Part shown: in pieces, positions 55,451 to 64,000 of the stretch
How positions within the stretch are numbered: the stretch's first letter is position 1
Layout: each line of letters starts with the position of its first letter
NCBI RefSeq assembly: GCF_000613805.1
Contig: NZ_BAJR01000011.1
Location: 1 to 64,000, forward strand
DNA from: Phocaeicola paurosaccharolyticus JCM 15092
Lineage (GTDB): Bacteria; Bacteroidota; Bacteroidia; Bacteroidales; Bacteroidaceae
Reading direction: 5' to 3'
DNA length: 64,000 nt
Made by a program: the position numbers and the translations under genes
The notes under the pieces: generated by a model
Database searches by the model: none
Seen by the model: the letters and a program-made list of their open reading frames with translations, nothing else
What the model was told of the DNA's origin: nothing

Positions 55451-57487
55451 ATGACAAAAATTATTTCAGAATTGGAGATCGTGAAGAATGATCCATGGCT
55501 AAAACCATATGAAGAAGCCATTGAAGGCCGTCATAACTATGCTCTTGCTAAGGAAAAAGAGCTTATTGAAGGTCAAGATAGCCTATCTGATTTTGCTTCA
55601 GGATATCTCTATTTTGGTATGCATAAGGATAAAAGGAATTGGATATTCCGTGAATGGGCTCCTAATGCAACCGAAATTTATCTTATTGGTGATTTTTGTA
55701 ATTGGGTGAAGAATGAGAAATATAAACTAAAAAGGGTAAAACACTACAGCGGCATATGGGAACTGAAAATCCCGATAAGCTGGCTCCGTCATGGAAATCT
55801 ATATAAATTGATTGTATGCTGGAATGGAGGCGAAGGTGAGAGAATACCTGCCTGGGCAACAAGAGTCATTCAGGATCAGCAGACAAAGATATTCTGTGCC
55901 CAGGTATGGGAACCTGAGACTCCATATACGTTCCGCAAGAGAGTGTTCCGGCCAAATACAGACCCATTGCTTATTTATGAGTGCCATATTGGCATGTCAC
56001 AGCAAGATGAAAAGGTTGGCACTTACAATGAGTTCAGAGAGAATGTTCTGCCAAGAATTATTGCTGATGGATATAACTGCATTCAGATTATGGCTATACA
56101 GGAACATCCATACTATGGTAGCTTTGGTTATCATGTATCAAGTTTCTTTGCGCCATCATCACGTTTTGGGACTCCTGATGAACTGAAACAGCTTATAGAT
56201 GAAGCACATAAGAATAACATATCTGTGATAATGGATATAGTTCATTCGCATGCTGTGAAGAATGAGGTTGAGGGACTTGCAAACTTTGCCGGCGATCCAA
56301 ATCAGTACTTCTATCCGGGAGATAGAAGAGAGCATCCGGCTTGGGATTCACTCTGCTTTGATTATGGTAAAAATGAGGTTCTTCATTTCCTTCTATCTAA
56401 CTGCAAATATTGGATGGATGTATTCCATTTCGACGGATTCCGTTTTGATGGAGTGACATCTATGCTTTATTACAGTCATGGTCTGGGACAGAACTTCTCA
56501 ACCTATGCTGACTATTACAACGGTATGGAGGATGATAATGCTATCTGTTACCTTACATTGGCAAATAAACTCATCCATGAGATAAACTCTAAGGCTATAA
56601 CTATTGCTGAGGAGGTATCGGGTATGCCTGGTCTTGCTGCACCATTTAAAAATGGTGGATACGGCTTCGACTATAGAATGGCAATGAATATTCCTGACTA
56701 TTGGATCAAGACAATAAAGGAGAAGATAGATGAGGATTGGAAACCTTCAAACCTCTTTTATGAATTGACAAACAGAAGAGCTGATGAGAAGACAATCTCG
56801 TATGCCGAGAGTCATGACCAGGCTTTGGTAGGAGATAAAACTATTATTTTCCGTCTTGTAGACTCGGATATGTACTGGCACTTTCAGAAAGGGGATGAGA
56901 ACTATAGGGTAAACAGGGGTATTGCTCTGCATAAGATGATACGCATGCTTACTGCAACAACAATAAATGGTGGCTATCTTAACTTTATGGGTAACGAATT
57001 CGGACATCCCGAATGGATTGATTTTCCACGTGAAGGTAATGGATGGTCGCACAAATATGCTCGCAGGCAGTGGGACTTGATGGATAACAAGAACTTATGT
57101 TACCACTATTTAGGTGATTTTGACTCGTCACTTATGCATCTTGTTTCAGGAATCGCTGAGTTCGAGGATAGTAAGATAAAAGAGGTCTGTATAAATGATG
57201 ATGATCAGGTACTGGCCTTTACAAGAAAGAACTTTACTTTCATATTCAACTTCAACCCGGTAAAATCGTTCGTAGACTATGGTTTCCTTGTAACTGCAGG
57301 AGAATATGAAGTTGTTCTGAACACTGATTCTAAAGACTTTGGTGGAAATGGCTTGGCAGATGACTCTGTGAACCACTTCACAAACTTTGATCCTCTCTAT
57401 AAGAGAGAACAGAAGGAGTGGCTTAAGTTATATTTACCTGCACGTTCTGCTGTTGTACTTAAAAAATGTAGAGTGAAAAATGTTTAG
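55451..57487 (+). CDS. glgB: 1,4-alpha-glucan branching enzyme
   Basis: This GH13 enzyme of 678 residues makes alpha-1,6 branches in glycogen. An N-terminal CBM48 domain (FREWAPNATEIYLIGDFCNW) precedes the barrel. Catalytic segments are FRFDGVTSMLYY with the nucleophile Asp, TIAEEVSGMPG with the acid Glu and AESHDQALVGD with the third acid. The sequence style, including WEPETPYTF and the EFGHPEWIDFPR end, resembles the eukaryote-like GBE type, consistent with the GT3-like synthase at 968. It overlaps the next gene by 8 bases. Confidence 0.93.
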   Translation: MTKIISELEIVKNDPWLKPYEEAIEGRHNYALAKEKELIEGQDSLSDFASGYLYFGMHKDKRNWIFREWAPNATEIYLIGDFCNWVKNEKYKLKRVKHYSGIWELKIPISWLRHGNLYKLIVCWNGGEGERIPAWATRVIQDQQTKIFCAQVWEPETPYTFRKRVFRPNTDPLLIYECHIGMSQQDEKVGTYNEFRENVLPRIIADGYNCIQIMAIQEHPYYGSFGYHVSSFFAPSSRFGTPDELKQLIDEAHKNNISVIMDIVHSHAVKNEVEGLANFAGDPNQYFYPGDRREHPAWDSLCFDYGKNEVLHFLLSNCKYWMDVFHFDGFRFDGVTSMLYYSHGLGQNFSTYADYYNGMEDDNAICYLTLANKLIHEINSKAITIAEEVSGMPGLAAPFKNGGYGFDYRMAMNIPDYWIKTIKEKIDEDWKPSNLFYELTNRRADEKTISYAESHDQALVGDKTIIFRLVDSDMYWHFQKGDENYRVNRGIALHKMIRMLTATTINGGYLNFMGNEFGHPEWIDFPREGNGWSHKYARRQWDLMDNKNLCYHYLGDFDSSLMHLVSGIAEFEDSKIKEVCINDDDQVLAFTRKNFTFIFNFNPVKSFVDYGFLVTAGEYEVVLNTDSKDFGGNGLADDSVNHFTNFDPLYKREQKEWLKLYLPARSAVVLKKCRVKNV

Positions 57488-58013
57488 TAGTTATAGTAAA
57501 ACATATATTAGGGTCATGCGCAATGTTAATATTGCGTATGGCACTATTTTTTTACTCTTTTCTATAGCATATGTCTTCTTCTTTCAGAAGGATTTTCTAC
57601 TAAATATTGCATCTTCACTTGGCTTTCAGACAGGCAATGACATCTTTTATGTTGGAGCGTCAATATTCTTGCTGTTTCTCTTCGCTTTGTCTTTTCTTGT
57701 TAAACGTTTGACTTCTGTCAATGGTATAATTTCCTCTTTGTGCTGTTTCCCTGCACTTTTTATTATGGGAGTGCTTACAAGTTCAGAAAACTCTGCATCT
57801 AGAGGCAATATATTAGACCTAAACTGGTTATGGCTTCTGCCGGCTATTATAATACTCTATTTTTTGATTCTTTTTGCTGTTAAAAGGCTTTTCTACTATG
57901 AAATATCCAAGGAACGTGGTTTTCTCTCTCTGGCAAACTGGAATCTTACTCTGCTTTTTATACAGTTTATAATTACTCTGTTTATAGGCAATACTAATTT
58001 ATTAGCCTGCTAA
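57480..58013 (+). CDS. four-helix membrane protein, function unknown
   Basis: This protein of 177 residues has about four membrane helices, at residues 19-34, 57-72, 84-100 and 119-133, with a further hydrophobic segment near the C-terminus (LTLLFIQFIITLFIG). No family is recognised. Its start overlaps the glgB stop by 8 bases, so it is translated with glgB, but no link to glycogen is evident from sequence. There is no obvious terminator behind it. Confidence 0.75.
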   Translation: MFSSYSKTYIRVMRNVNIAYGTIFLLFSIAYVFFFQKDFLLNIASSLGFQTGNDIFYVGASIFLLFLFALSFLVKRLTSVNGIISSLCCFPALFIMGVLTSSENSASRGNILDLNWLWLLPAIIILYFLILFAVKRLFYYEISKERGFLSLANWNLTLLFIQFIITLFIGNTNLLAC

Positions 58014-58221
58014 TGATTCAAAAAAGAGTGCCAAACATCTTTCATTACTACTCAAGTGCTGTTTATTCAAAATAGTCTAAAAGAGAGTAAACTATTATTG
58101 ACAAACAGGTAATGTCGGCATTTTTAAATTGTTACATCCTATTTAGTAAAGTCCTCTCAATTAAGATTGTGCAGATAGTTATGAGTACTACTGCTCAAAC
58201 GAATAATATTTAATCATTTCA

Positions 58222-58252
58222 TTGGTGATTTGCACTGCTTTTACTAATTTTG
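58222..58252 (+). promoter_or_regulatory. promoter of proS
   Basis: TTG (58222-58224) and TAATTTTG (58245-58252) are 20 bases apart, close to the Bacteroidota consensus. The start codon follows at 58289. The 275-base gap before proS otherwise shows no feature. Confidence 0.55.
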
Positions 58253-58288
58253 CACTTCTAATTAAGAAAAGAAATTATCTATATAGCA

Positions 58289-59776
58289 ATGGCAGAATTA
58301 AAAGAACTTACTAAAAGAAGTGAGAATTATTCTCAATGGTATAATGACCTTGTAGTAAAGGCTGATTTGGCTGAGCAATCACCAGTTCGTGGATGTATGG
58401 TTATCAAACCTTATGGTTACGCTATCTGGGAGAAGATACAGCGCCAGTTGGACGACATGTTCAAAGAAACAGGACACGTAAATGCCTATTTCCCTCTACT
58501 TATTCCAAAGTCATACTTAAGCCGCGAAGCAGAACATGTTGAAGGTTTTGCAAAGGAGTGTGCTGTAGTTACTCATTACCGTCTTAAAAATGCAGAAGAT
58601 GGTTCTGGTGTTATAGTTGACCCGGCTGCCAAACTTGAAGAAGAACTTATAATTCGCCCAACTTCGGAGACAATCATCTGGAGTACATATAAAAACTGGA
58701 TCCGTTCTTATCGTGACCTTCCTATTCTATGCAACCAATGGGCTAACGTAATGCGTTGGGAGATGCGTACTCGTCTTTTCCTGAGAACAGCAGAGTTCTT
58801 GTGGCAAGAGGGACATACAGCTCATGCAACACGTCAGGAGGCTGAGGAAGAGGCACAGAAGATGCTTCACGTTTATGGCGATTTTGCAGAGAAATTTATG
58901 GCTGTTCCTGTTATAAAGGGAGTTAAATCGGCTAACGAACGTTTTGCAGGTGCTATTGATACTTACACAATCGAGGGATTGATGCAAGATGGTAAGGCTT
59001 TGCAGTGTGGTACTTCACACTTCCTAGGCCAGAACTTTGCTAAGGCATTCGATGTACAATTCGTTGATAAAGAGAATAAACTTGATTATGTATGGGCTAC
59101 ATCTTGGGGCGTCTCTACACGTCTTATGGGTGCACTTATCATGACTCACTCGGATGATAACGGATTGGTATTACCTCCACATCTTGCTCCTATACAGGTT
59201 GTTATCGTTCCTATCTACAAGAACGCAGAGATGCTTGATAAAATAAACGAGAAGGTAGCAGGTATCGTGGCTAAGTTGAAGTCTATGGGTGTTTCTGTGA
59301 AATATGATAATGCTGATAATAAGCGCCCAGGATTTAAATTTGCTGATTATGAGTTGAGAGGTGTTCCTGTACGTCTTGTTATGGGTGGTCGTGATCTTGA
59401 GAATAACACAATGGAGGTTATGCGTCGTGATACTCTTGAAAAACAGACTGTATCATGCGATAACATTGAAGAGTACGTTAAGAATCTTCTTGAAGAGATT
59501 CAGGAAAACATATTCAATAAGGCTAAGAATTACCGTGATGAACATATCGTGAAAGTTGACTCATATGATGAGTTCAAGGAACAGATAGAGAAAGGTGGAT
59601 TTATCTTGGCACATTGGGATGGCACTACTGAGACAGAGGAACGTATAAAGGATGAGACAAAAGCAACAATCCGCTGTATTCCTTTGGAAGCTGATGAAGA
59701 GAGCCTTACACCAGGAAAGTGTATGGTTACCGGTAAACCATCGGAAAGACGAGTGCTGTTTGCTAGAGCATATTAA
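58289..59776 (+). CDS. proS: prolyl-tRNA synthetase (eukaryote/archaeal-like type)
   Basis: This class II aminoacyl-tRNA synthetase of 495 residues charges tRNA-Pro. The N-terminus [21 protein letters not shown] and [15 protein letters not shown] are typical of the short type without the editing insertion. [12 protein letters not shown] is the motif-2 region and [21 protein letters not shown] follows. A C-terminal domain ends in RRVLFARAY. It is monocistronic, with its own promoter and terminator. Confidence 0.95.
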   Translation: MAELKELTKRSENYSQWYNDLVVKADLAEQSPVRGCMVIKPYGYAIWEKIQRQLDDMFKETGHVNAYFPLLIPKSYLSREAEHVEGFAKECAVVTHYRLKNAEDGSGVIVDPAAKLEEELIIRPTSETIIWSTYKNWIRSYRDLPILCNQWANVMRWEMRTRLFLRTAEFLWQEGHTAHATRQEAEEEAQKMLHVYGDFAEKFMAVPVIKGVKSANERFAGAIDTYTIEGLMQDGKALQCGTSHFLGQNFAKAFDVQFVDKENKLDYVWATSWGVSTRLMGALIMTHSDDNGLVLPPHLAPIQVVIVPIYKNAEMLDKINEKVAGIVAKLKSMGVSVKYDNADNKRPGFKFADYELRGVPVRLVMGGRDLENNTMEVMRRDTLEKQTVSCDNIEEYVKNLLEEIQENIFNKAKNYRDEHIVKVDSYDEFKEQIEKGGFILAHWDGTTETEERIKDETKATIRCIPLEADEESLTPGKCMVTGKPSERRVLFARAY

Positions 59777-59801
59777 ATCTTTGACAAATAATATAAACAT
59801 T

Positions 59802-59836
59802 AAAGCCGGCAGCAGTGAATGCTCCCGGCTTTTTTT
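59802..59836 (+). terminator. terminator after proS
   Basis: AAAGCCGG and CCGGCTTT, with inner pairing AGCA/TGCT, form the stem; seven T follow on the plus strand. Confidence 0.85.
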
Positions 59837-59846
59837 GAAATAAGCA

Positions 59847-60482
59847 ATGATAAAAATAGAAAATCTATCAATAATGTTCGACGACAGATACCTCTTCAAC
59901 TCCCTATCAATGGAGGTTGCGGATGGTGAGATGGTGTGTATCTCCGGTGGATCGGGTTCTGGAAAGAGCTCACTATTGAAATCTTTGCTTGGCTTTTTAC
60001 CTATTCAAGAGGGTAGAATAGTTATAAATGGAAAAGAACTCACTGCAGATAGTTCAGAGAGTATCAGACGAGAAATCGGGTGGATACCACAAGAACTATC
60101 ATTGCCTTTCGAATGGGTGGGTGAAATGGTAGAGACACCATTTAAAATTAAGGCAAATAGAAAGAATGCATTCAATAAGCAGACTCTTTTTGAAAGATTC
60201 AAAGAACTAGGTCTGGATGCAATTCTTTATGACAAGAGAGTATCCGAAATATCAGGAGGACAGCGACAACGAATCATGATTGCTGTATCGGCAATGCTCA
60301 ATAAAAAAATAATGATACTTGATGAACCTACTTCTGCACTTGATCCGGATTCGTGCAGAATGGTTGTAAACTTCCTTGATAAAATCAGAAGAAAAGGTGC
60401 TACTATAATTATAGTATCTCATGACAGACTATTAGCTTCATCATGTGACAGGGTTATTGAACTAAATGGTGATAACAGATGA
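59847..60482 (+). CDS. fetA: FetA-type ABC ATPase
   Basis: This ABC ATPase of 211 residues has Walker A GGSGSGKSS, signature ISGGQRQRIMIA, Walker B MILDEP and switch histidine in VSHDR. Together with the UPF0014 permease it forms the FetAB (YbbLM) type pair, linked in E. coli to iron export and oxidative stress resistance. It overlaps the permease gene by 4 bases. Confidence 0.88.
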   Translation: MIKIENLSIMFDDRYLFNSLSMEVADGEMVCISGGSGSGKSSLLKSLLGFLPIQEGRIVINGKELTADSSESIRREIGWIPQELSLPFEWVGEMVETPFKIKANRKNAFNKQTLFERFKELGLDAILYDKRVSEISGGQRQRIMIAVSAMLNKKIMILDEPTSALDPDSCRMVVNFLDKIRRKGATIIIVSHDRLLASSCDRVIELNGDNR

Positions 60483-61357
60483 CAACTATAGATATTGATT
60501 TTTTAAGCCTTGGAGTAGGACTTTTACTACTTCTTATTCCTGTATATTTCTTGTGGAAATATAATACAGGGCTTCTGAAACCTATTCTTATAGGTGCTTC
60601 TAGAATGATTGTCCAACTATTCCTTATTGGTGCCTATTTAAAATTCCTTTTTGAATGGGATAACCCTATAATCAACTTTTTATGGGTATTTATAATGGTT
60701 GGAGTGGCCTCTGAAACATCACTGAGTGGCACAAAACTTAAAAGAAAGATTTTCTTCATTCCGGTATATGTTGGTTTTCTTGTAACAGTAGTGCTCATAG
60801 GGCTCTACTTCTTAGGATTTGTTCTGCAGCTAGACAATATATTTTCTGCTCGCTACTTTATACCGATATTCGGTATTATTATGGGTAATATGCTAGGAGT
60901 TAACGTTATTGGCTTGAATGCATTCTATGACGGACTACAGAGAGAGGAGCAGTTGTACTACTATCTGTTGGGTAACGGCGCTACACGAAGTGAGGCTACT
61001 GCACCATTTATCAGGAAATCACTGATAAAATCTTTCAGTCCTGCAATTGCAAATATGGCGGTAACAGGGCTTGTAGCCTTGCCTGGAACAATGATTGGAC
61101 AGATTTTGGGAGGTAGCTCACCAAACGTTTCTATCAAATATCAGATTATGATAATAGTGATTACTACGGCTGCATCCATGCTTTCACTTATGATAACCAT
61201 CTATCTTGCTTCAAAGAAATCATTTGATGAATATGGTCGACCTCTTCCTGTTCATGTAGCGAAAAGCCTTAGATTGAAGAATTTGCCACTTTTATTTCAT
61301 AAAGTGAAAATAATGGGTTATCTTTACATCCAAATTTTCACGAGACATGAAGATTAA
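60479..61357 (+). CDS. fetB: FetB-type (UPF0014) ABC permease
   Basis: This inner-membrane permease of 292 residues has about seven helices. Family segments are ASRMIVQLFLIGAYLK, PIFGIIMGNMLGVN, ATRSEATAPFIRKSL and ALPGTMIGQILGGSSP. Its start overlaps fetA by 4 bases, and the end overlaps the Nif3-like gene by 11. Substrate by homology is iron; direct evidence is absent here. Confidence 0.88.
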   Translation: MTTIDIDFLSLGVGLLLLLIPVYFLWKYNTGLLKPILIGASRMIVQLFLIGAYLKFLFEWDNPIINFLWVFIMVGVASETSLSGTKLKRKIFFIPVYVGFLVTVVLIGLYFLGFVLQLDNIFSARYFIPIFGIIMGNMLGVNVIGLNAFYDGLQREEQLYYYLLGNGATRSEATAPFIRKSLIKSFSPAIANMAVTGLVALPGTMIGQILGGSSPNVSIKYQIMIIVITTAASMLSLMITIYLASKKSFDEYGRPLPVHVAKSLRLKNLPLLFHKVKIMGYLYIQIFTRHED

Positions 61358-62438
61358 GGAGATTATTGATGCCCTTGAGACATTCGCGCCTCTGCCTTTG
61401 CAAGATAGTTATGATAATGCTGGCTTGCAAGTTGGACTAACAGAGACGGAAGCTACAGGGGCTTTGTTGTGTCTAGACGTTACTGAAGCTATTATAAAAG
61501 AGGCAGTAGCTCTCGGATACAACCTTGTCATATCACATCATCCCCTTATTTTTAAGGGATATAAATCAATTTCCGGAAAGGACTATATTGAAAGATGTAT
61601 AATAGAAGCAATTAAGAATGATATTGTAATCTATTCAATGCATACAAATCTTGATAATGCCATGAATGGTGTAAGCTTCAAGATTGCTGAGAAGATAGGT
61701 CTCCAGAACGTCAAGGTGCTTGAACCTATAAGTGACAAGCTTCTGAAACTGGTTACTTTTGTTCCTACGGAACAGGCTACAGAGGTCAGAAGAACTCTAT
61801 TTGAAGCCGGTTGTGGCAATATAGGTAATTATGATTCATGTAGTTACAACCTCAAAGGAGAGGGCACTTTCCGTGCCAATGAGGGGGCAAAACCTTTCTG
61901 TGGAGAGGTAGGTCAGGAGCATACTGAAGAGGAGGTGAGAATAGAGACTATCTTACCCGATTTTATTAAGAACAGCGTTACAAAAGCTTTGATTAAGGCA
62001 CATCCTTATGAGGAGCCTGCTTTCGATTTCTATCCTGTAAAGAATGTATGGAACCAGATGGGAGCAGGGGTGATTGGTGAACTTGATGAGCCGATGAGTG
62101 AACTAGAATTCCTGAAGGAGATAAAGAAGACTTTTGAGGTTGGATGTCTGAAACATAACAGACTTAACGGACGCCTTATTCAGAAGGTGGCAATATGTGG
62201 TGGAGCAGGTTCATTTCTAATACCGAAAGCAGTAGGTAAAGCTGATGTCTTCATTACAGGTGAGGTTAAATACCATGACTATTTCAACTATAATGACTCT
62301 ATACTGGTTGCAGAGATAGGGCATTATGAGAGTGAACAATATACAAAAGAAATATTTTATTCAATAATAAAGGAGGCATTTCCATCTTTGGAGGTAACAA
62401 TCTCGAAGATAAATACTAATCCGATTAAATACTTATAA
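61347..62438 (+). CDS. Nif3-like dinuclear metal centre protein
   Basis: This protein of 363 residues belongs to the Nif3/YbgI/YqfO family, also annotated as GTP cyclohydrolase 1 type 2-like. DSYDNAGLQVG and ISHHPLIFKGYKSI at the N-terminus and CGGAGSF with ITGEVKYHDYF at the C-terminus carry the two-metal site. The middle (about residues 128-225) is the CutA-like insert seen in the long form of the family. Function is unsettled. It overlaps fetB by 11 bases and precedes the zinc-ribbon gene by 6. Confidence 0.9.
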   Translation: MKIKEIIDALETFAPLPLQDSYDNAGLQVGLTETEATGALLCLDVTEAIIKEAVALGYNLVISHHPLIFKGYKSISGKDYIERCIIEAIKNDIVIYSMHTNLDNAMNGVSFKIAEKIGLQNVKVLEPISDKLLKLVTFVPTEQATEVRRTLFEAGCGNIGNYDSCSYNLKGEGTFRANEGAKPFCGEVGQEHTEEEVRIETILPDFIKNSVTKALIKAHPYEEPAFDFYPVKNVWNQMGAGVIGELDEPMSELEFLKEIKKTFEVGCLKHNRLNGRLIQKVAICGGAGSFLIPKAVGKADVFITGEVKYHDYFNYNDSILVAEIGHYESEQYTKEIFYSIIKEAFPSLEVTISKINTNPIKYL

Positions 62439-62444
62439 ATAATT

Positions 62445-63236
62445 ATGACTAAAGAAGTTAAAAAGGATCCTACCGAATTAACCGTAGAAGAAAAGTTAAG
62501 AGCTTTGTATCAATTGCAGACAATGCTTTCTGAAATTGATAAGATAAAGACTTTGCGTGGTGAACTTCCTCTAGAAGTTCAAGACCTTGAGGATGATGTA
62601 GCAGGATTGAGCACACGTATAGACAAATTGAAATCGGAGATGGACGAGCTGAAAAAGAGTATTTCAGCAAAGAAAATCGATATTGAAAAAGGTAAAGCTG
62701 CTGTAGAAAAATATAAATCTCAGCAAGATAACGTACGTAACAACCGTGAGTACGATGTTTTGAGCAAAGAAATTGAGTTCCAGTCTTTGGAAATCGAACT
62801 TTGTGAGAAGAAGATTAAAGAGTTTACTGCTGAACTTAAAGATAAAGAAGAAGAAATAGGAAAAAGTAATGAAGCTCTTGACGAGAGACAGAAAGACCTT
62901 GAAGCTAAAAAATCAGAACTTGATGAAATCGTTTCTGAAACAAAGCAGGAGGAAGAGAAACTTCGTGAAAAGGCTAAGGTTCTTGAGACTAAGATTGAAC
63001 CACGTCTTCTTCAGGCATTCAAACGTATACGTAAGAACTCAAGAAATGGTCTTGGTATAGTATATGTTCAGCGTGATGCTTGCGGTGGTTGCTTTAACAA
63101 GATTCCACCTCAGAAACAGCTTGATATCCGTATGCGTAAGAAAATTATTGTATGCGAATACTGCGGACGTATTATGGTTGACCCTGAGTTGGCAGGTGTT
63201 GTAGAAGAACAACATTTAAGCAGTATAAAGAAATAA
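62445..63236 (+). CDS. coiled-coil protein with C4 zinc ribbon
   Basis: This protein of 263 residues has a long coiled coil (about residues 15-190) rich in Lys, Glu and Leu, then a C4 zinc ribbon with CGGC and CEYC around residues 212-247. It fits the bacterial zf-RING_7 family, found beside Nif3 genes in many bacteria. The role is unclear; nucleic-acid or ribosome association has been proposed for relatives. It ends at a hairpin terminator. Confidence 0.88.
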   Translation: MTKEVKKDPTELTVEEKLRALYQLQTMLSEIDKIKTLRGELPLEVQDLEDDVAGLSTRIDKLKSEMDELKKSISAKKIDIEKGKAAVEKYKSQQDNVRNNREYDVLSKEIEFQSLEIELCEKKIKEFTAELKDKEEEIGKSNEALDERQKDLEAKKSELDEIVSETKQEEEKLREKAKVLETKIEPRLLQAFKRIRKNSRNGLGIVYVQRDACGGCFNKIPPQKQLDIRMRKKIIVCEYCGRIMVDPELAGVVEEQHLSSIKK

Positions 63237-63252
63237 TATACAGATTATAAGT

Positions 63253-63299
63253 AGAAGTCCTTGTAATAGGTTGTTTTAGCCTGTTTCAAGGACTTTTCT
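63253..63299 (+). terminator. terminator after zinc-ribbon gene
   Basis: AAGTCCTTG and CAAGGACTT form the base of a long stem with an inner AGG/CCT pairing; TTTTCTTG follows on the plus strand. Confidence 0.8.
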
Positions 63300-63345
63300 T
63301 GTTTCATATGGAATTCCACAGATAGTTTAGAAATCTGCTGAAATA

Positions 63346-63573
63346 AGCCGGGAATACCCATCACCTACTGTAGTATATCGTATGGCGAAATAGCTATCAC
63401 TTACTATAGCATATCTTATGTCAGGAATCGCTATTATTTACTTATAGAATATCGTATAGCAGAAATAGGCATTATAACATATGGCATAGCAGGAATCACC
63501 ATAATTTACTTATAGCATATTGTATGTCAGGAATCGCCGTCACTTACTATAGCATATCGTATGATGGGATATC
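63346..63573. repeat. degenerate tandem repeat, about 37-bp unit, at 3' end of HsdR-N-like gene
   Basis: Six units occur at 63346, 63383, 63419, 63457, 63487 and 63525, each close to TGTCAGGAATCGCTAT plus ACTATAGCATATCGTA; the fourth is 8 bases shorter. A seventh partial copy (TGATGGGATATC, 63562-63573) is coding sequence. The stop codon of the minus-strand gene (63547-63549) lies within the sixth unit, so the last codons (IPSYDML and stop) are themselves a repeat unit. Confidence 0.75.
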
Positions 63574-63996
63574 TTTCAAAAAAGTGTAAGAATTGTTGGT
63601 GTAGTCTATTTTACAGCAATAGTGGTTCATGCCATTGCTGATAATAAGGTACTCTACCTTAAGAACCATGTTGTAACGTGTAATTTGATCGAATACAGCT
63701 TGTGTTATCTCTATGTGCGGTGCTTTGTACTCAACAATAAGTTTTGCGCTCATATCTCGAGAATATAGTACAGTGTCGCACCTCTTTATTGTATTATTCA
63801 GTGATATCTTCACCTCATTGGCTAATAATCCCTTTGGGAATCCTTTAAAATTAATAAGGTATTGGACAAAATTCTGTCTTACCCATTCTTCAGGAGTGAG
63901 GGCGATATATTTTTTTCTTAATATATCGAAAATAAATCTTTTACCCTCTTTTATAGAGATTTTTGGTTCGTATGATGGTAAGTTTAATGATAACAT
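63547..63996 (-). CDS. stand-alone HsdR-N-type nuclease-fold protein
   Basis: This protein of 149 residues matches the N-terminal nuclease domain family of type I restriction subunit R (HSDR_N_2 type). The PD-(D/E)xK-like residues are visible as Asp in KRCDTVLYS and Glu/Lys in LIVEYKAPHIE. There is no helicase domain and no hsdM or hsdS nearby, so it is unlikely to be a restriction enzyme; small proteins of this type occur as single genes in Bacteroidota. Its end overlaps a tandem repeat. Its start is 4 bases from the window edge, so upstream context is unseen. Confidence 0.78.
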   Translation of the reverse strand: MLSLNLPSYEPKISIKEGKRFIFDILRKKYIALTPEEWVRQNFVQYLINFKGFPKGLLANEVKISLNNTIKRCDTVLYSRDMSAKLIVEYKAPHIEITQAVFDQITRYNMVLKVEYLIISNGMNHYCCKIDYTNNSYTFLKDIPSYDML

Positions 63997-64000
63997 TTAG

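Noticed and set aside
63547-63996. Type I restriction enzyme R subunit
   Set aside because: Only the N-terminal nuclease-fold part is present, at its natural length for the stand-alone family, with no helicase domain or hsdM/hsdS.

Overview
The window is an A+T-rich chromosomal segment from the phylum Bacteroidota, most likely order Bacteroidales (Bacteroides/Prevotella type). Three things support this. Many genes are preceded by a TAnnTTTG -7 element (with a TTTG-N19 partner at the tRNA operon), the promoter type of this phylum, and most lack strong Shine-Dalgarno sites. Several gene types are typical of the group: a GT3-type glycogen synthase paired with a DUF3417-type glucan phosphorylase, DUF3078 and DUF4468 proteins, TlpA/DUF4369 lipoproteins, a large YidC, and carboxynorspermidine decarboxylase. 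Lipobox signal peptides are abundant. The species cannot be fixed from the sequence alone.

Layout. 1-967: the 3' remnant of uracil phosphoribosyltransferase and a long stretch without a convincing gene but with an orphan terminator. 968-5285: glycogen synthase and glucan phosphorylase. 5557-10202: envelope and peptide genes (M3 dipeptidase, PBP4-type carboxypeptidase, TlpA lipoprotein). 10459-14849: a complete potABCD polyamine importer. 14871-19952: prs, thiE-like, a HEAT-like protein, a sensor kinase and superoxide dismutase. 20065-24079: UvrD/PcrA helicase, carboxynorspermidine decarboxylase and three tRNAs (Gly-GCC, Leu-CAG, Leu-GAG). 24530-31803: a second TlpA-type protein, a GH5 endoglucanase, a DUF4468 protein and a frameshifted GH3 glycosidase, a small plant-polysaccharide group. 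31823-37489: S9 peptidase, yidC, pyrG. 37705-42900: DUF3078 protein, wecB, a TRIC-type channel, a frameshifted monofunctional transglycosylase and an OmpA lipoprotein. 42939-47781: MATE transporter, glyA, a flavin reductase-like protein and pyrIB. 47942-58013: PBP1A, HPPK-like protein, kdsB, an inactive M16 peptidase homologue, a 14-repeat MORN protein, an inositol monophosphatase, a YhcH protein, glgB and a 4-TM protein. 58289-63996: proS, fetAB, a Nif3 protein, a zinc-ribbon coiled-coil protein and a lone HsdR-N-type nuclease domain.

The content is mostly core metabolism: glycogen synthesis and breakdown (glgA, glgP, with glgB about 50 kb away), pyrimidine synthesis (pyrB, pyrI, pyrG, prs), polyamine uptake and synthesis (potABCD, nspC), peptidoglycan (PBP1A, MtgA, PBP4) and LPS/surface sugars (kdsB, wecB). 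There is no prophage, CRISPR array, intact insertion sequence or recognisable defence island.

The most unusual signals are non-coding. Five gene ends or intergenic gaps carry degenerate tandem repeats with locus-specific units (about 21, 38, 97, 21 and 37 bp). At two and probably three of these loci the terminal codons and stop of a minus-strand gene form the first unit of the array, so the arrays look like repeated duplications of a gene's 3' end. Other notable points are a palindromic element repeated at two distant sites, a fully symmetrical two-way promoter between the HPPK-like gene and kdsB, and three single-base deletions breaking otherwise well conserved genes (two in the GH3 gene, one in mtgA), which may be genuine decay or sequencing errors.
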